From Cycas panzhihuaensis (lineage: Eukaryota; Cycadophyta), in the NCBI GenBank assembly GCA_023213395.1, contig CM041465.1, positions 178,195,741-178,259,740 of the forward strand: 64,000 bases of DNA, read 5' to 3'. This document shows, one piece after another, positions 30,095 through 41,375 of the stretch; position 1 is the stretch's first letter, and every line of letters begins with the position of its first letter. Below the pieces are notes generated by a model, which saw nothing but the letters and a program-made list of their open reading frames with translations, did no database searches and had not been told where the DNA came from. The position numbers were made by a program, and so were the translations under genes.

Positions 30095-31348
30095 ATGGAG
30101 TTGAGTAACATCATAGTTTTTGTGCCTGAAAAAAATGAATACTGGTTATCGGATCTCCCCTTCCCTGTACCCAAATATATTGGAACTAATTTTCATTTTT
30201 GGAAAATTAAGATGGAGAGCATATTCATGCTAAAGAAACTTTGGAAGACAATTATTGGTACTAAAATGGCTCACAAAGAAGGGGAGAAAGTTTTCAGAAA
30301 GAAAAACAGAATAACCATTGACATAATACTTGCAGGTTTTGATAAGGACCATCTTCTTTCATCTTATCACTTCCTTGTCCAATCTCATCAAAAAACCGAC
30401 TCAGTTGAAGAGACCTAGAAACTGCTGACAGAAGTACATGAAAAAGGACCTGAAGAAGTGAAAAGGAGTATCAAAAGAGCAAAGAACCAAAGGAAGAAGA
30501 TGAAAATGAGAGCCAAAAAACAACTTGATTCTAGAAACTTCACACGTGGGATTGCTGAAAGAGTGGAAGTTGAAGAACCTGAACCACAATCTTTACAAGT
30601 ATGTCTTCACACATGCATACTGACAGAAGGTATGGGCAACATTGTCCTAGTTTATGTTGACAGGGTGGTAGCCAAAATTCAAATGATGTCAGGATATACA
30701 GTGATATGCATGTATTGGAGACTATCGTTGATTCCTCTCAACTCAGTTACATCCTCTATTCTCATCTTTGAAAGAATCAAAATTGTGACAACATATCCTA
30801 CAACAACACTAGAAAGGTGTTTTAAAGAAAGAAGAGACATAAGCAGGATACTATATGATCAAAATCTTGTTTGTCAAGACCATAGTATGTTTTGGATAGG
30901 CTACTTGATCATGAAGTTTAGTCATGTCAAAATAATGTTCCATTTTTGTGTAGCCTTAATCGGGAAATGGGTGCATGTAATCATTTTGGAAGTCCTCATC
31001 ATACATGGTACAGAGAATGTCTTGAGTCCTGCACACATATTTGAAAAAATAAAGTTAGGAAAGGGATCAATGTCGCTCCTTTCCTTTCAAGGAGGAAGAC
31101 CACATATTCACCAGGAACACATAAGATTCATCAGACAAGAAACAGGAGTAGACAAGACATACATATTTTGCAATGAATTAGCTGAAGACATACTTGATGT
31201 ACACCTTGAAGATGCTTTTGATGAGTACATGCAGGATCAAGCTCAAGTTGAACTAGCCATGATTCACAACTCGTTTTGCATGACAAAGGATTTCCAATTG
31301 TATATGAAGATGAAGGAGGCAAAGCTCGAAGACGATCAGTCTAAATGA
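30095..31348 (+). pseudogene. TR-GAG-2 Gag-like ORF (single in-frame stop)
   Basis: A frame of about 417 codons from ATG 30095 to TGA 31346, broken only by a TAG at 30416-30418 (30095 and 30458 are in the same frame). The N-terminus is Copia-gag-like: FVPEKNEYWLSDLPFPVPKY, F-W-K-I-K-M-E-S-I-F-M-L-K-K-L-W-K-T. A Lys/Arg-rich stretch follows the stop. The remaining 250 residues have no domain I recognise. Similarity to TR-GAG-1 covers the N-terminus and a C-terminal acidic motif just after the stop codon. No zinc knuckle. It would supply particle protein only. Confidence 0.68.
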
Positions 31349-31552
31349 CTACCTCAAAATGACACTGCAAGAATGAAGACAAAGATCAAGGTGAGGATAT
31401 TGTGTTCAAGACCATTCCAAGATCAAGACATTGCAAATTCAAAGAAGACAAAGTACATGTTGATCAAATTAGAGTACATTAGAGGTCATTGTCAAAGTGT
31501 TATGTTAGTCTTTAGTACTCAGTCACTTTTTGTAGTCTTGACATTAAACATT

Positions 31553-31561
31553 AAGGGGAGG
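31553..31561 (+). promoter_or_regulatory. TR-GAG-2 polypurine tract
   Basis: AAGGGGAG-type run directly before the 3' LTR TG. Confidence 0.75.
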
Positions 31562-31911
31562 TGTTAGAGCATAATGTTTAATGTGTGTCGTAGTCCTAAG
31601 TCCTAGAGTCAAAGAGTTATTATAATATTGTGTGAGAAGATAGAAGCTTATTGGTCAGGTTAGTTGGTGTATTGTCATTGGTCAGGACAAAGGTATTTGT
31701 CCCACATGCATTCCTTGTCTTGTATGTTCTCCCACCTCTTTTATATATAAAGGTGATTGAGGTAGTATATTGATGTATGTCATCATGGAGACTCATATTG
31801 AGTCTTTGATGTATTAGAGTCATGCTTATGTTAATTGAGTGCAGGTTCTGTTTTGGTTATCGATCTTGTAGTGTATTTGAAGTTTGATGCTTTCCATGTT
31901 AAAATCTAATG
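31562..31911 (+). repeat. TR-GAG-2 3' LTR
   Basis: 350 bp, TGTTAGAGCATAATG to AAAATCTAATG. The last two bases are TG where the 5' LTR has CA; the TSD GCAAA follows at 31912-31916. Confidence 0.92.
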
Positions 31912-31916
31912 GCAAA

Positions 31917-33039
31917 CACATGCACTATCACTTCATCACCATACTATGTCATCATCACAATAGCTCTCTCATACAAACACATGTAAAAAGGCACTTAATT
32001 TGCCATTAAACAATCACCATCATGCACCTCAAATCACCAATAGAGTGCCAAATACATTCACATCAACATAACTTAATGTCGTCTCAAAAAGTACTCTCCC
32101 ATGTACAACACATGCAAAAGAGCCTTAAACAGTCACCTCATATTGCACCATCAACCAACTTATTTTCTCATGTAAATTGCATACAAGAAAGCCTATAATC
32201 GCCTCATCTCACCTATTAATCATGTCATTTCTTGCCTATAAACTTTCTCATGTAAATACATGTAAGAGAGCACCATATCCATGCCTCAAATATTATCAAC
32301 AAATCACCGTCATACAACAAACTCATGCTTACTTCATTATCAAAACAAGACCCTTTTAATAAATGAAAAATGCATACTCAGGTATCTTCAATAAAACTCA
32401 TTCTTCTTTCTGTCAATTAGTAAATACCACAACTTTGGCCACACATCCTTCATCGTTTACCATAACATTGCCATATCACCACCCCTCAATGTTTGCTTGA
32501 TCTCTATAGTTCTTCTGATGTTGATAGCTTGCCCTTTAGTCACCTTGCCTTCTTATCCATAACTGAATCATCCATTGTTGTTGTCAACTTGTCCAACACG
32601 TACTCTCATAGAATCACATGCAATAGGAGTATATCATCGCTTCATACCACCATCATAACACTCATTTGCAAACACCATCATACAATATCTTGTACACATC
32701 TAACATCACCATTAAAATAAAGCCCTAAAATATGTCATATGCTTCCTAATAGGAAAACATGCACCCATTTGCACCAAATGCCATATCACATCCAAACATA
32801 TTAAAGGCCACTTACTATATAAAATCTTCTTCAACATCCAATATATATCACAAACAATCAATCTCCAATAAATCAAATTCTGACTTAAGAATATATCATA
32901 AATAACTTCATTCAAAACTGAACCACTTAAATATCCTCCAAGTTAATAAACATAATTGCCACTATAAGGAACGACAGATTGAACAATTAAATATATAAAC
33001 TTGAGCGATTAATTATCTGACTAAAATACCTTCCAGAAT
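31917..33039 (-). repeat. Degenerate repeat tract, right part
   Basis: Same type as 26585-27129. Recurring CTCATGTAAATACATG(C/T)AAGA- and CATCACCAT-like words at roughly 60-90-bp spacing fade out after about 32900. CTCATTCTTCTTT occurs at 26884 and 32398, in both parts. No gene. Confidence 0.55.
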
Positions 33040-33565
33040 ATGTACATGGCCTTCTGCATTTACAATTTGGGCGACTCTCTTGCAAGTGTTTCCTCTATGT
33101 ATATTATTCCCACGGTGGCTCTGCAACGTAGCAGCTCCCGCATATTCAAAAGCTTATTCTTTATGCCACTGCATATTATTCTTCCACAGTGCGATATAGC
33201 GTTTCAACGAGCCAGCTACATCCACACAACACAATGCAAAATTGCGGCTCAATCTTCCACGCTGGCATATGTCTATCTGCATGGTTCGATCTCTACAAAC
33301 TTCAAATTACATCCGTGATGATGAAATAAAGGGTGCCACTATGGAATCCTCTGTAATAATGGTTGCATGCAAATACAAACCCTGCAACAAACTACAGCTG
33401 CATGCTCCAACCTTTGCTGCCACTTTGTGAGTCAAGTCATTAATGCAAATGGCGTCTTCATGCTGCGCAATGCAAATACAACTCCGTTCTGTCTGTATTG
33501 TACCACCTCTTCATTAGATAGCCCTCCAAGCTGCTACAAGTTCTCTCCCCATAAAATTACTCCAT
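33040..33565. other. Unassigned unique-looking stretch
   Basis: No domain recognised on either strand. It lies downstream, in minus sense, of the GHKL fragment and could be intron or flank of it. Confidence 0.3.
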
Positions 33566-33830
33566 CTAGATCAATATGTCCAACCGGGAGGCATTGGCAT
33601 CCCTGGAATTGTCTATAAGCTTTGCAATGGCCCCAAAAATCCAATTTGCATGATTCTGTGTGAGCGTCTCCAAATAACTCAGATGAGTCCTCACAAAACT
33701 ACGCCCAGAAATTGCATTGACGGGCATCGTCGATGACAAATCTTGTGCCTTCTTATTACACCTGACACCTTCTATGTTAATAATAGTTTGAATATGCCTT
33801 GATGCGGGTCTTCCCAATTCATATGACCCT
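33566..33830 (-). pseudogene. GHKL-ATPase (MORC-like) gene fragment
   Basis: The minus strand reads F-V-R-T-H-L-S-Y-L-E-T-L, HANWIFGAIAKLIDNSRDAN, A-S-R-L-D-I-L-I and then a stop. W-I-F-G-A-I-A-x-L-x-D-N-S-R-D-A is the N-box motif of GHKL ATPases, with the ATP/Mg-binding Asn; this form resembles plant MORC-type proteins, which act in chromatin silencing. The next motif, D-x-G-x-G, is absent, so only one exon-sized piece is present. It could be a captured fragment, an old gene relic or an exon. The Glu usually preceding the D-N-S box is Lys here (A-K-L-I-D-N), so it is likely dead. Confidence 0.65.
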
Positions 33831-34029
33831 GCAATGGATGTGCGACTAATCTATCAACTGGGGCAGATTGTACAACGTCGTCAGTGTTATTACAATATGG
33901 TTTGGTTTTGAGGCGATATGCAATTGCAATGTGGTCATATGGATCGGATGTGATGATGAACTCGTAATCCCCACAACAACAAACTGATGGATCTTGCGTA
34001 GTTTGCCCTCTAAATATGACACTCATCGT

Positions 34030-35100
34030 GGTCTTTTGTACATTATTATTGTACAATTTTCTATTATTATTGGTCTCTATGCTCATTTCCTGACACTCTG
34101 TCTTGGTGCATCTTATGCCTTCATCAAATGCCACGTACCTGCTAACATATAGTTTGCTTGTTTTTTAATCAAGACACCTATATGCTTTTGAGCCATTACT
34201 ATATCCAACCATTATGCACTCTATGCTTTTATTATGTAATTTGGATCTTTTTTTGTTAGGAATATGTCCATATGCTTTACAACAAAAGACCTTAAGATGA
34301 CTTACGTCTGGTTTATGCCCAATCCATGTTTCTTTAGGTGTTCCTTTGTCCAAGGCTGGAGTTGGACTTTTGTTAACCAGATACATAGTTTTATTGACTA
34401 CTTCTACCCAATACCTTTTTGTGATTTCCATGTCATTCAACAAACATTGAGCCATTTCTAAAACAGTTCTGTTCATTTTCTCTCCTGCACCATTTGACTA
34501 TGGGGTATACGGAGCTGTGACTTGCTTGTGGATTCCATGCAATTTAAAAAATTGGAGAAATTCTTGGACACATACTCTCCTCCCCCATCAGAATAAACAC
34601 ATTTGATTTTCTAGCTGCTTTTCAATTCCACTTCTGTTTTGAATTCTTTGAAATAATCAAGTGCTTTTGATTTGCTGAACAAAAAATAGACCCATGTTTT
34701 TCTAGAGAAATCATCAATAAAGGTTAGAAAGTACTGTACACCATTTGCTGAAATTAGTGTGAAGGGACCACAAAGATTAGTATGAACCAAATCCAATTTA
34801 TTTTGTGCTCGCCATGTGCTTTTTGCAAAAGGAATCCTGTGTTGTTTGTCCATCATGCAACTTTTGCCTATAAATGAATTAAATGAAATATTAGGCAAAC
34901 CATTCACCATTCCTGAATTTTTTAATTTTTCTAACCTATCATGTGAGATATGTCTATACTTCAAGTGCGACATTTCATTAGCAACATTACTTGCCACAAC
35001 AAGTGAATTTACATTAGGCATGGGTTTGGTAGGTACTTTGTTAAGTATCACAGAGGTGAAAAGCAACTTACATAGAGTTTGTTACATTTTACCCCTTTAG
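34030..35100 (-). pseudogene. pol: Copia-3 GAG-pre-integrase, integrase and connector start
   Basis: Minus strand: MSHLKYRHISHDRLEKLKNS (pre-integrase, with W-H-x-R replaced by S-H-L-K), K-S-C-M-M-D-K-Q-H-R-I-P-F, H-T-N-L-C-G-P, YFLTFIDDFSRKTWVYFLFS (34611-35066), a gap with stops, then MNRTVLEMAQCLLND, PKETWIGHKPDVSHLKVFCC and VGYSNGSKAYRCLD (34165-34476). A stop precedes L-Y-V-S-R and VAFDEG near 34100. The D of H-S-D-x-C-G-P is N here. Inactive. Confidence 0.83.
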
Positions 35101-35242
35101 CTATTACAATACCATTCTTTTTCATATCCAGAATGTAACAATGACCATTTTCGTCAAATATTGTTCTCAACTTTTTCTCACTTATTTGAGATACTCACAA
35201 GAGATTTTTCTTTATACCTGGTACAAAAAGGATATTGCCTAT

Positions 35243-35480
35243 TCATTGAATTTTTCCATTAATTTCTATGGCTATTTGACCAATCATTTTTATGTGAAAG
35301 GAAAAATTATCTCCTAGTTCCATAAACCTATTAAGATCATATGGTTTTAGAATTTCAAACCATTCTTCGACTCTGGTCATGTGGTGGGAAACACCTGACT
35401 CGGAATACCAATTTTCTATGGCACTGGAATTGGCAACTAGATCAGCTACAAAAGCAGTTTCAACTTCGTCTTCCATTGAA
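35243..35480 (-). pseudogene. pol: Copia-3 protease
   Basis: Minus strand: N-W-Y-S-E-S-G-V-S-H-H-M-T (about 35380), where the catalytic D-S-G is E-S-G; then MELGDNFSFHI, as in Copia-2. Confidence 0.78.
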
Positions 35481-36406
35481 TCTTGTTCTTTGCTATAGTT
35501 TCCTGAAACATGCTTCCCTTTATGGATTTCAACTCGTCATTGGTAGCATTGATATGGTAGTGTCCAGTTTTCTCACAGTGATAGCAGACATCAAAAGCCC
35601 TGCAATTACTTGAAAAATGACCAGATTTCTTGCAGTTGAAGCAGACCCTTGCATCACGTGGAGGAGTGGCTCTTACTCTTCCTCTTCCTTCAATCCAACG
35701 GCCTTTGATGTCAATTGGTGCTCTACCTCGCAATCTAGGATTGTATTGGCCTCGTCCTTGACCTCTTAAGTTCAATTTGGTGACGAGTGCTTCCTCCATC
35801 TCAACATCTTTTTCGTATCTCTGGTTCCTTTGTTCTTGGCCAAGCATATGATCTATAAGAACATCAAAAGTCATGGTAGCTATTTGTCGTGTGCCTATTA
35901 ACATGTTGACCATATTGTCATATGATTTTGGTAACTTGTTGAGTACAAGATATACTAATTTTGTATCGGTAATTTTATCTCCTACTGTGAGGAGTGCAAT
36001 TTTGACATTGGTTAGTTTGGCTATGAAGTTAGAAACTGATTGACCCTCTCTCATTCTAAGTTTGTATAATTCTTCCCTGAGTGCAACTATTCTAGCCTCA
36101 TTTTTTTGGCTAAACATGGAGGACATTGTTTTCCAAATTTCATAGGCACTTTTGACATCATCAACATATGTCAAAAGAGAATCTGAAATTAAAAGTTTGA
36201 GAGCAGATACAACATTGTTATTCCTTTCTTCCTAGTTCAACAAGTCTACTATGTCTGTGGGCTATTTTTCATCCCCAATTGCGAGTTTCTAGGCATGTTT
36301 TTCTCTTAAAAGGCCCTCAATTTTTATTTTTAGATGCTAAAGTTCATTTCAGTCAATTTATTAGCTTCAGGCAAAGCTACAACAGAAGAGGCCATGATTG
36401 AATGAT
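35446..36406 (-). pseudogene. gag: Copia-3 gag
   Basis: Minus strand from the ATG at about 36404. A broken N-terminus is followed by an open 242-codon stretch from 36174: YEIWKTMSSMFSQKNEARIV, REGQSVSNFIAKLTNVKIAL (UBN2-type gag), PKSYDNMVNMLIG, a basic R/G-rich part, the knuckle CFNCKKSGHFSSNC, and a second knuckle CYHCEKTGHYHINA whose last Cys is lost. It would form the particle shell. The frame ends in the acidic linker to protease. Confidence 0.85.
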
Positions 36407-37347
36407 AAAGGCAGAGAAAATTATTAGAAAATCTCAATTGTAGGGTTGTACGGTCGTACGATGGACGAAAATGTACATAAATTTTCAGGTGTATGGGTTT
36501 CAAAAAAGAGGGGTCTAAATCGAAGTATTCGACGAGAGGAGTTCAGATGTACACATATTTTTTTCAGAACATGTTTGGTTTGTTCAAAAATGGAGGTCGA
36601 AGTTCTACGTGGGAGCTAAGGTCGAAAATGAAAAATGCTTCAAACAAAAAAAATGCTTCGAATTTGCCTTCAAAATTGGTCTTAAAAGATTCATATCAAC
36701 GAGAGAATTAGATTGATGTAAGCATTACCTGAATTGATTTAGTCGTTTTGAAAAAAAAAGTAGATTTTTTCTCAAACTTGTGCCTCTAGAAAATAGGTCA
36801 AAACCCCTTTGAAATGACTTTAAATAACTTCGTACCTTTAGAGAAAAGTGATGTCCTTACTCCTACAACCTTGCTGGTGAAATTTGGGAGCGATCTAAGA
36901 ACTTCAAATTTTGATGTTCATACAGTGTTCGTACACCAATTCTTTCGTCAAATTTGTCTTCTAAGATGATTTGTACTTCAGACTAATTGTTCTTCTTTAG
37001 AAATTTGATTCTTGAGATTGAATTTTGTTGATTTCTCTCAAAACCCTAATGGCCTCCTTGTTCAAACTCAGACAAAAAATTAATCCTTGACTAGACGGTC
37101 GTAACTCACTTTAATCCCATGTAATAAGAACTCAAGTGATTTCATTAATGGGGATGAATCCTCTATAAATACATTACAATTTGTACAGGACAAATGGAAA
37201 CCGCTCAATGTGATCTTGCCATTTGTCACTCAAAAAGAAAAGGGGGAATGATACATGACCCTTATAAAGTGTTTTAGATATACTTTACATTTACACAATA
37301 TCCTAGAAGTTTCCTAGATAAAACATTACTTCTAAAATGTAAGTAGG
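36407..37347. other. Copia-3 leader and unassigned junction
   Basis: No gene. The minus strand at 37120-37180 has a TATA-like TATTTATAGAGG and could be the Copia-3 5' LTR, but no ends or primer site were found. On the plus strand, AAAAAGAAAAGGGGG (37222-37236) followed by TGATACATGACC looks like a purine tract plus truncated LTR start of another element. Confidence 0.35.
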
Positions 37348-37950
37348 TCATGGCATTGTCAGTATTGTCATTTGGGATTTGATAGTTTTGCCTTATTGAA
37401 AAGACTTAATTTGGTGTTTGGATTGTTGTTAATTCAAGAAGATAAAGGAGTATGTGATGCTTGTGCGATGGGCAAGCAAATTAGAAAGAGGTTTGCTAAG
37501 AACATAGCCTGGACGACCTTTGCACAATTTGAGTTAGTTCATTTTGACGTTTGTGGACTAATGAAGACATCGTCCTTTGGTGGTGCATGATATTTTATTA
37601 CTTGATGAATTTTCAAGAAAAAAATGGGTTTAAATTACAAGTGTATAATGTATTCAGAACTTTCTTAGCAATGACTAAAAAACAATGTGGACAACAATTA
37701 AAGATGTTAAGATTTCACAATGGAGGAGAGCCTAGATTTGAGTAATTCACTGAAATTTGTAAAACTTATGGGATAAGGAGACCATGTCCTATCCCTTATA
37801 CACTGTAGCAGAATGGAATAATAGAGTGAAGGAACAGGGTAATTGTAGAGATGGTACTAAGCATGTTGAAGGGTACCATCCTTGAGAATAACTTATGGAC
37901 AAAAATTATTAAGTATGGTAGTGTATCTTCTCAATAGACGTCCAACAAAG

Positions 37951-38483
37951 GTTGTAAGGAATGTTGTCCTAGAATAAGCTTGGAATGGCAAAAACCCATA
38001 TATGGGTCATTTCAAAATATTTGGTTGTGTTGCATATTCACATATATCCAAGAGAAAAAAAACCAAGCTGGGTTCTAAAGGTAGCAAATGCATGTTAATT
38101 GGGTATAGTGAAAAGTCAAAAGCATATAGGTCTCTTAACATTAAAACCAAAGATGCTATTATAAGTAGAGATGTGATTTTTGATGAAAATCAAAGATTCA
38201 TAATTGGAAAATCTTAATTAATATGGCTTACATATGAACAAATTTAGAAGGACTTTGAAGAAGAAAGTTCAAGTTCTGATGTGGAAGCAAGTAGTAGCGA
38301 ATCTCCATGAAAATCTCCTCATAGCATCGTTGATTTTTTTGCAAGTAGCAATAAAAATCAGCCTAACAAAAGCAAAACCATTCTCAAATGATATATAAAA
38401 ATGCTCTAAGACGCAAAGGACCAAGAATTGCAAAGTGAAGGAAGAAGAAGAATAACACAACATCAAGTCAACTATGCATTGAT
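37951..38483 (+). repeat. Copia-4 internal duplication, copy 1 (continues 46103-46193)
   Basis: Begins GTTGTAAGGAATGTTGTCCT. With Copia-5 removed it runs on to 46193. It aligns with copy 2 (46194-46758), which begins GTTGTAAAGGAATGTTGTCC. Confidence 0.8.
38479..38483. repeat. Target site duplication of Copia-5, left
   Basis: TTGAT before the LTR TG; the same five bases are at 46098-46102 after the 3' LTR. Confidence 0.9.
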
Positions 38484-39015
38484 TGTTAAACCTTACGTTT
38501 ACATGTTAAGTATATGTACTTTATTTCATGTCTATTTTGTACTTTATGGGATGACTTATCACTTAAGTGATAAAGTGCACACCCACATTCTTTCTAGTGA
38601 CACAACATTGTCACTTAAGGGTCAAATGAACCCTCATGCATTTTTGCTCACTTGAGAGCACAAAAGGACACGTCCTACATGCAAGGCATGTACCTTGGGT
38701 GTTTGACACTTATCAAACATCCAATGTCTTAGGTCTCTTCTGTTACTCTATATATTGAGGCCTCTTCTCACGTTTCTCATATAGAGTTGAGTTGTATTGT
38801 TACGTTGTCAGTTTGCTAATCAAATTGATATTCATTTGAAATTGAACGAATTCCATCTTCTCCCATTTGATATCATCTTGCTCATTCTCTTCATGCTTTG
38901 ATCTTCTTCATTTGAATCTCATTTTCATTGTTAGTATAGATCTCTTACTTTCTAGAACTAGAGAGGATCAATCTTCTAGATCTTGGGAATTGTAGGCTTA
39001 AAGCCATTTTCAACA
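38484..39015 (+). repeat. Copia-5 5' LTR
   Basis: TGTTAAACCTTACG to CCATTTTCAACA. Contains the palindrome TTATCACTTAAGTGATAA (38556-38573) and TATATAT (38749-38755). Confidence 0.93.
38749..38755 (+). promoter_or_regulatory. Copia-5 LTR TATA box
   Basis: CTCTATATATTGAGG, aligned with the Copia-1 TATA box. Confidence 0.6.
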
Positions 39016-39017
39016 TT

Positions 39018-39029
39018 TGGTCTCAGAGC
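39018..39029 (+). promoter_or_regulatory. Copia-5 primer binding site
   Basis: TGGTCTCAGAGC two bases after the LTR, one change from the initiator tRNA-Met site TGGTATCAGAGC. Confidence 0.8.
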
Positions 39030-41375
39030 AGAAGGAGAGTTGTTCTCTCTGTTCTGATTTCCTCTTGTAAAGAGATCAAGTAAGGGTTTTACAAACCCTT
39101 GGTGATGACCTTCGCTCTCTGAAGGCGATCCAAGGTTTGCCTAAACCTGCTTTTTTGCAAATCAAAGATTCTAGAGTTGTTTTGAAGGCTGGAGCAAGGC
39201 TATTTTCAGATCTAAAATTTTTTCAGATCTCCATCAAGGGTGCAACACACTGTTTTCTCAAAAACAATACTTTTTCTTAAATTTTTTCTTCAAGAAAAAT
39301 TTATTTTTCAGAGATAAGAGACAGATCTAAGATATTAGATCACTTTGTGACTGCAAATCAGTCTTGTAAGCACTTTATGAGGTTCATAACTAATCTGCAA
39401 CCAGTTTGTATCAGTTGTTCCTCAGATCTAGGCAAGTTTACTCTCATTTTATGTGATTTTTTTTTCACCAAATCTGCAATTTTTACCCTATTTTTTTTCT
39501 TGTAGAACAGGGTGCTGAGCTATTTTACAACCATTTGAATCTCTCAAATAGTAATTATTTGAAGTCTGAGGCTCTCTGCAGGCTGTGGATAGAATTCTAG
39601 GCAATTTCAGCCCTCAAACCTCACATGGGGAGCATTGATTCCTTGATGAAAACTTGTTGAAGTATCCTGCTACTACCCTAAAGCCTCAACAACGTTCTGT
39701 GGGTCCCACGTAACGATCAGAAAGACGTTCGGCAACTCTATCGGTGTAAGATAGCCTCTAAGCATTCTTATGGCCATGTGCCCTCCGTTTCACTGTTTTG
39801 CTCAGTACACTTCGTATGGTCAACGAAAGGAGACCAAATTTGGCAGAAACCTCTGTATTGATAGTGTGCCCCTACTCTGAAAATTCTAGTCTGTTCTATG
39901 GAGTATACACGGAGATCGATTGGACTGTTCATTCACCCACGCCGTTGTTCCGCCCTTCGTCGATTTCAAATTCAATTTTTTGAAAATTTTCAAGTTTACA
40001 CTTTAGAAATAAACCTTGGGTTATGCTATTTAGAATATTCTTATGAATATTCTCTCTCTTATAAACTTTGTAACCCAAAGTCTATTTTCTAAGTGGTCTA
40101 AATCACTAATTAAGCCTTTTCTTGACTTATTTCAGCACTTTCTTTATATTAAGCATATTGAACACATTAAAAAATTTTCTCATTTGTGTTATTTAACTCA
40201 ATTTAGGTACTCTTTAAGTCTTTTTCATCATCTTAAGACGAAAAATCACATGCCTTAAGTATTTTATAAAGCTCCTTGCATGGTGTCCTTTATTAAAAGG
40301 CCTAATTTTAGCTTTCTTTAAGCATTTTAAAACTTTTTTAACACTTAATAAGTTTTGCATAAATGTTGATTTGCTTAGTTGAAGTGATTTTAAGTGTTTG
40401 CTATATTGTAAAAGTGATATTTATCACTATTTTAATCATTTTCCTAAGGCATCTTGCATGGTGACCTAGTGCCTTAAGTAAAAAATGGCTCAAAACACTT
40501 TTTACAATAAAATCACTTAAACTTTTTTTTTGCTCGTAGGGACTATTTTAAAGTCCCAACACTTGGTGCTTGGTGTCCTTATCTTGCAAAGTGGCTTTCT
40601 CTCTTTTCAAGTTTAGCATTCATCACTAAAAGGAACCCACTCGGATCTTCATCACAGAGTAGTTTATCTTTATTTCTTGGGTGCTTAGCACTTTTTTTAT
40701 TTTTTAAAGTGCTCATTTTCTTTCTCAAAACACTTAGTGTGTTATCATTGATGTACTGAAGTCTTTACTTGGATTTCATTGGCACCCCTTCATTTCATTA
40801 AAGTGCTTTTGTAACAACATTTTAAAGTGTCATTTGATGTACTAAGTTTGTTTCTTTTGAAGCCTCACTTTATAAGCTTGTTTAAAGACTTTTTTATCAT
40901 CCAAGTAAAATCAATCTTAAGTCAACTTTAATCCTTTTAAAAAGTAACTTAAATTTTTGTTGGAGAGGCCCGAAAAAGGTTCAAACCTTACCTTTAAAAT
41001 AACCTTAAGCTTGGTGCATTCCCTAGGGGACCAACCAACCGTACGGTGAGTGCATGATAATTAAGGTTGCTTGAGGGAAAGAAGGCTTGAAAATGGTGTT
41101 ATTGGGGTTGCAAATTCTAGGAAAAGCATGGTATGTCGATGCAGATCAACCCTACTTGCTTTGTCCTAGATTTGGCTTGGTCAACTATTGGATCTTATCT
41201 ATAGATCAGGGTTGGACCAACTCTTCTGCCTAGTCCTCCACCCCTCATCACTCTATTCAGTTGTTGGATCTTCTAGTAAGATCAGGATTGTTGGTTTGTT
41301 AGAAGGTAGAACTTAAGCGACGAAAGCACTGAGTTTCCAAGTCATCTGCTAGCTTCAAGCCTTTACAACTTTAAC
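39030..41375 (+). other. Copia-5 leader
   Basis: A 2.3-kb stretch with no coding frame I can support. T-rich after 40000, with recurring CTTGCATGGTG(T/A)CCT-like words (about 40275, 40448, 40565) and many AAGTG/CACTT words. Confidence 0.6.

Larger units (their letters stand above)
27130..31911 (+). mobile_element. TR-GAG-2, gag-only LTR element carrying host gene fragments
   Basis: Complete 4.8-kb element: two 350-bp LTRs (27130-27479 and 31562-31911), TSD GCAAA (27125-27129 and 31912-31916), iMet-type primer site, purine tract, and one Gag-like ORF (30095-31348). No pol. Between primer site and gag lie 2.6 kb with a CYP74 fragment (-), a ribosomal protein L38 fragment (+) and an unidentified coding-like stretch (+). 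By eye the LTRs differ at roughly 19 positions. Confidence 0.9.
25189..32950 (-). mobile_element. TR-GAG-1, gag-only LTR element, interrupted by TR-GAG-2
   Basis: Minus strand: 3' LTR (25189-25418) with adjoining purine tract, one Gag-like ORF (25442-26584), and a degenerate repeat tract read as its leader (26585-27129, continuing 31917 to about 32950). No protease, integrase, RT or RNase H is seen. The 5' LTR was not found, so the right end is uncertain. Confidence 0.65.
33831..36406 (-). mobile_element. Copia-3, Ty1/Copia element, 5' half
   Basis: Minus strand: gag start M-A-S-S-V-V-A-L-P-E-A-N-K-L (36404), two knuckles, protease, GAG-pre-integrase, integrase and the start of the connector (VAFDEG near 34100). 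RT and RNase H are missing; the sequence changes character between about 34000 and 33830. Related to Copia-2 but a distinct copy. Confidence 0.8.
37348..38483 (+). pseudogene. pol: Copia-4 GAG-pre-integrase, integrase, connector (first copy)
   Basis: Plus strand: W-H-C-Q-Y-C-H-L-G-F-D-S, GVCDACAMGKQIRKRF, L-V-H-F-D-V-C-G-L, T-S-S-F-G-G-A (37372-37590), FHNGGEPRFE (the D-N-G-G-E region, its D changed to H), then N-G-I-I-E, FKIFGCVAYSHISKRKKTKL, KCMLIGYSEKSKAYRSLNIK, SRDVIFDENQ (to about 38200). Many stops and shifts. It ends at the Copia-5 insertion point. Confidence 0.85.

Noticed and set aside
33772-34134. Minus-strand ORF starting MAFDEGIRC as a host gene
   Set aside because: Its start reads as the Copia-3 connector (L-Y-V-S-R, then VAFDEG), continuing the integrase frame above it after a stop; only the GHKL part below is host-like.
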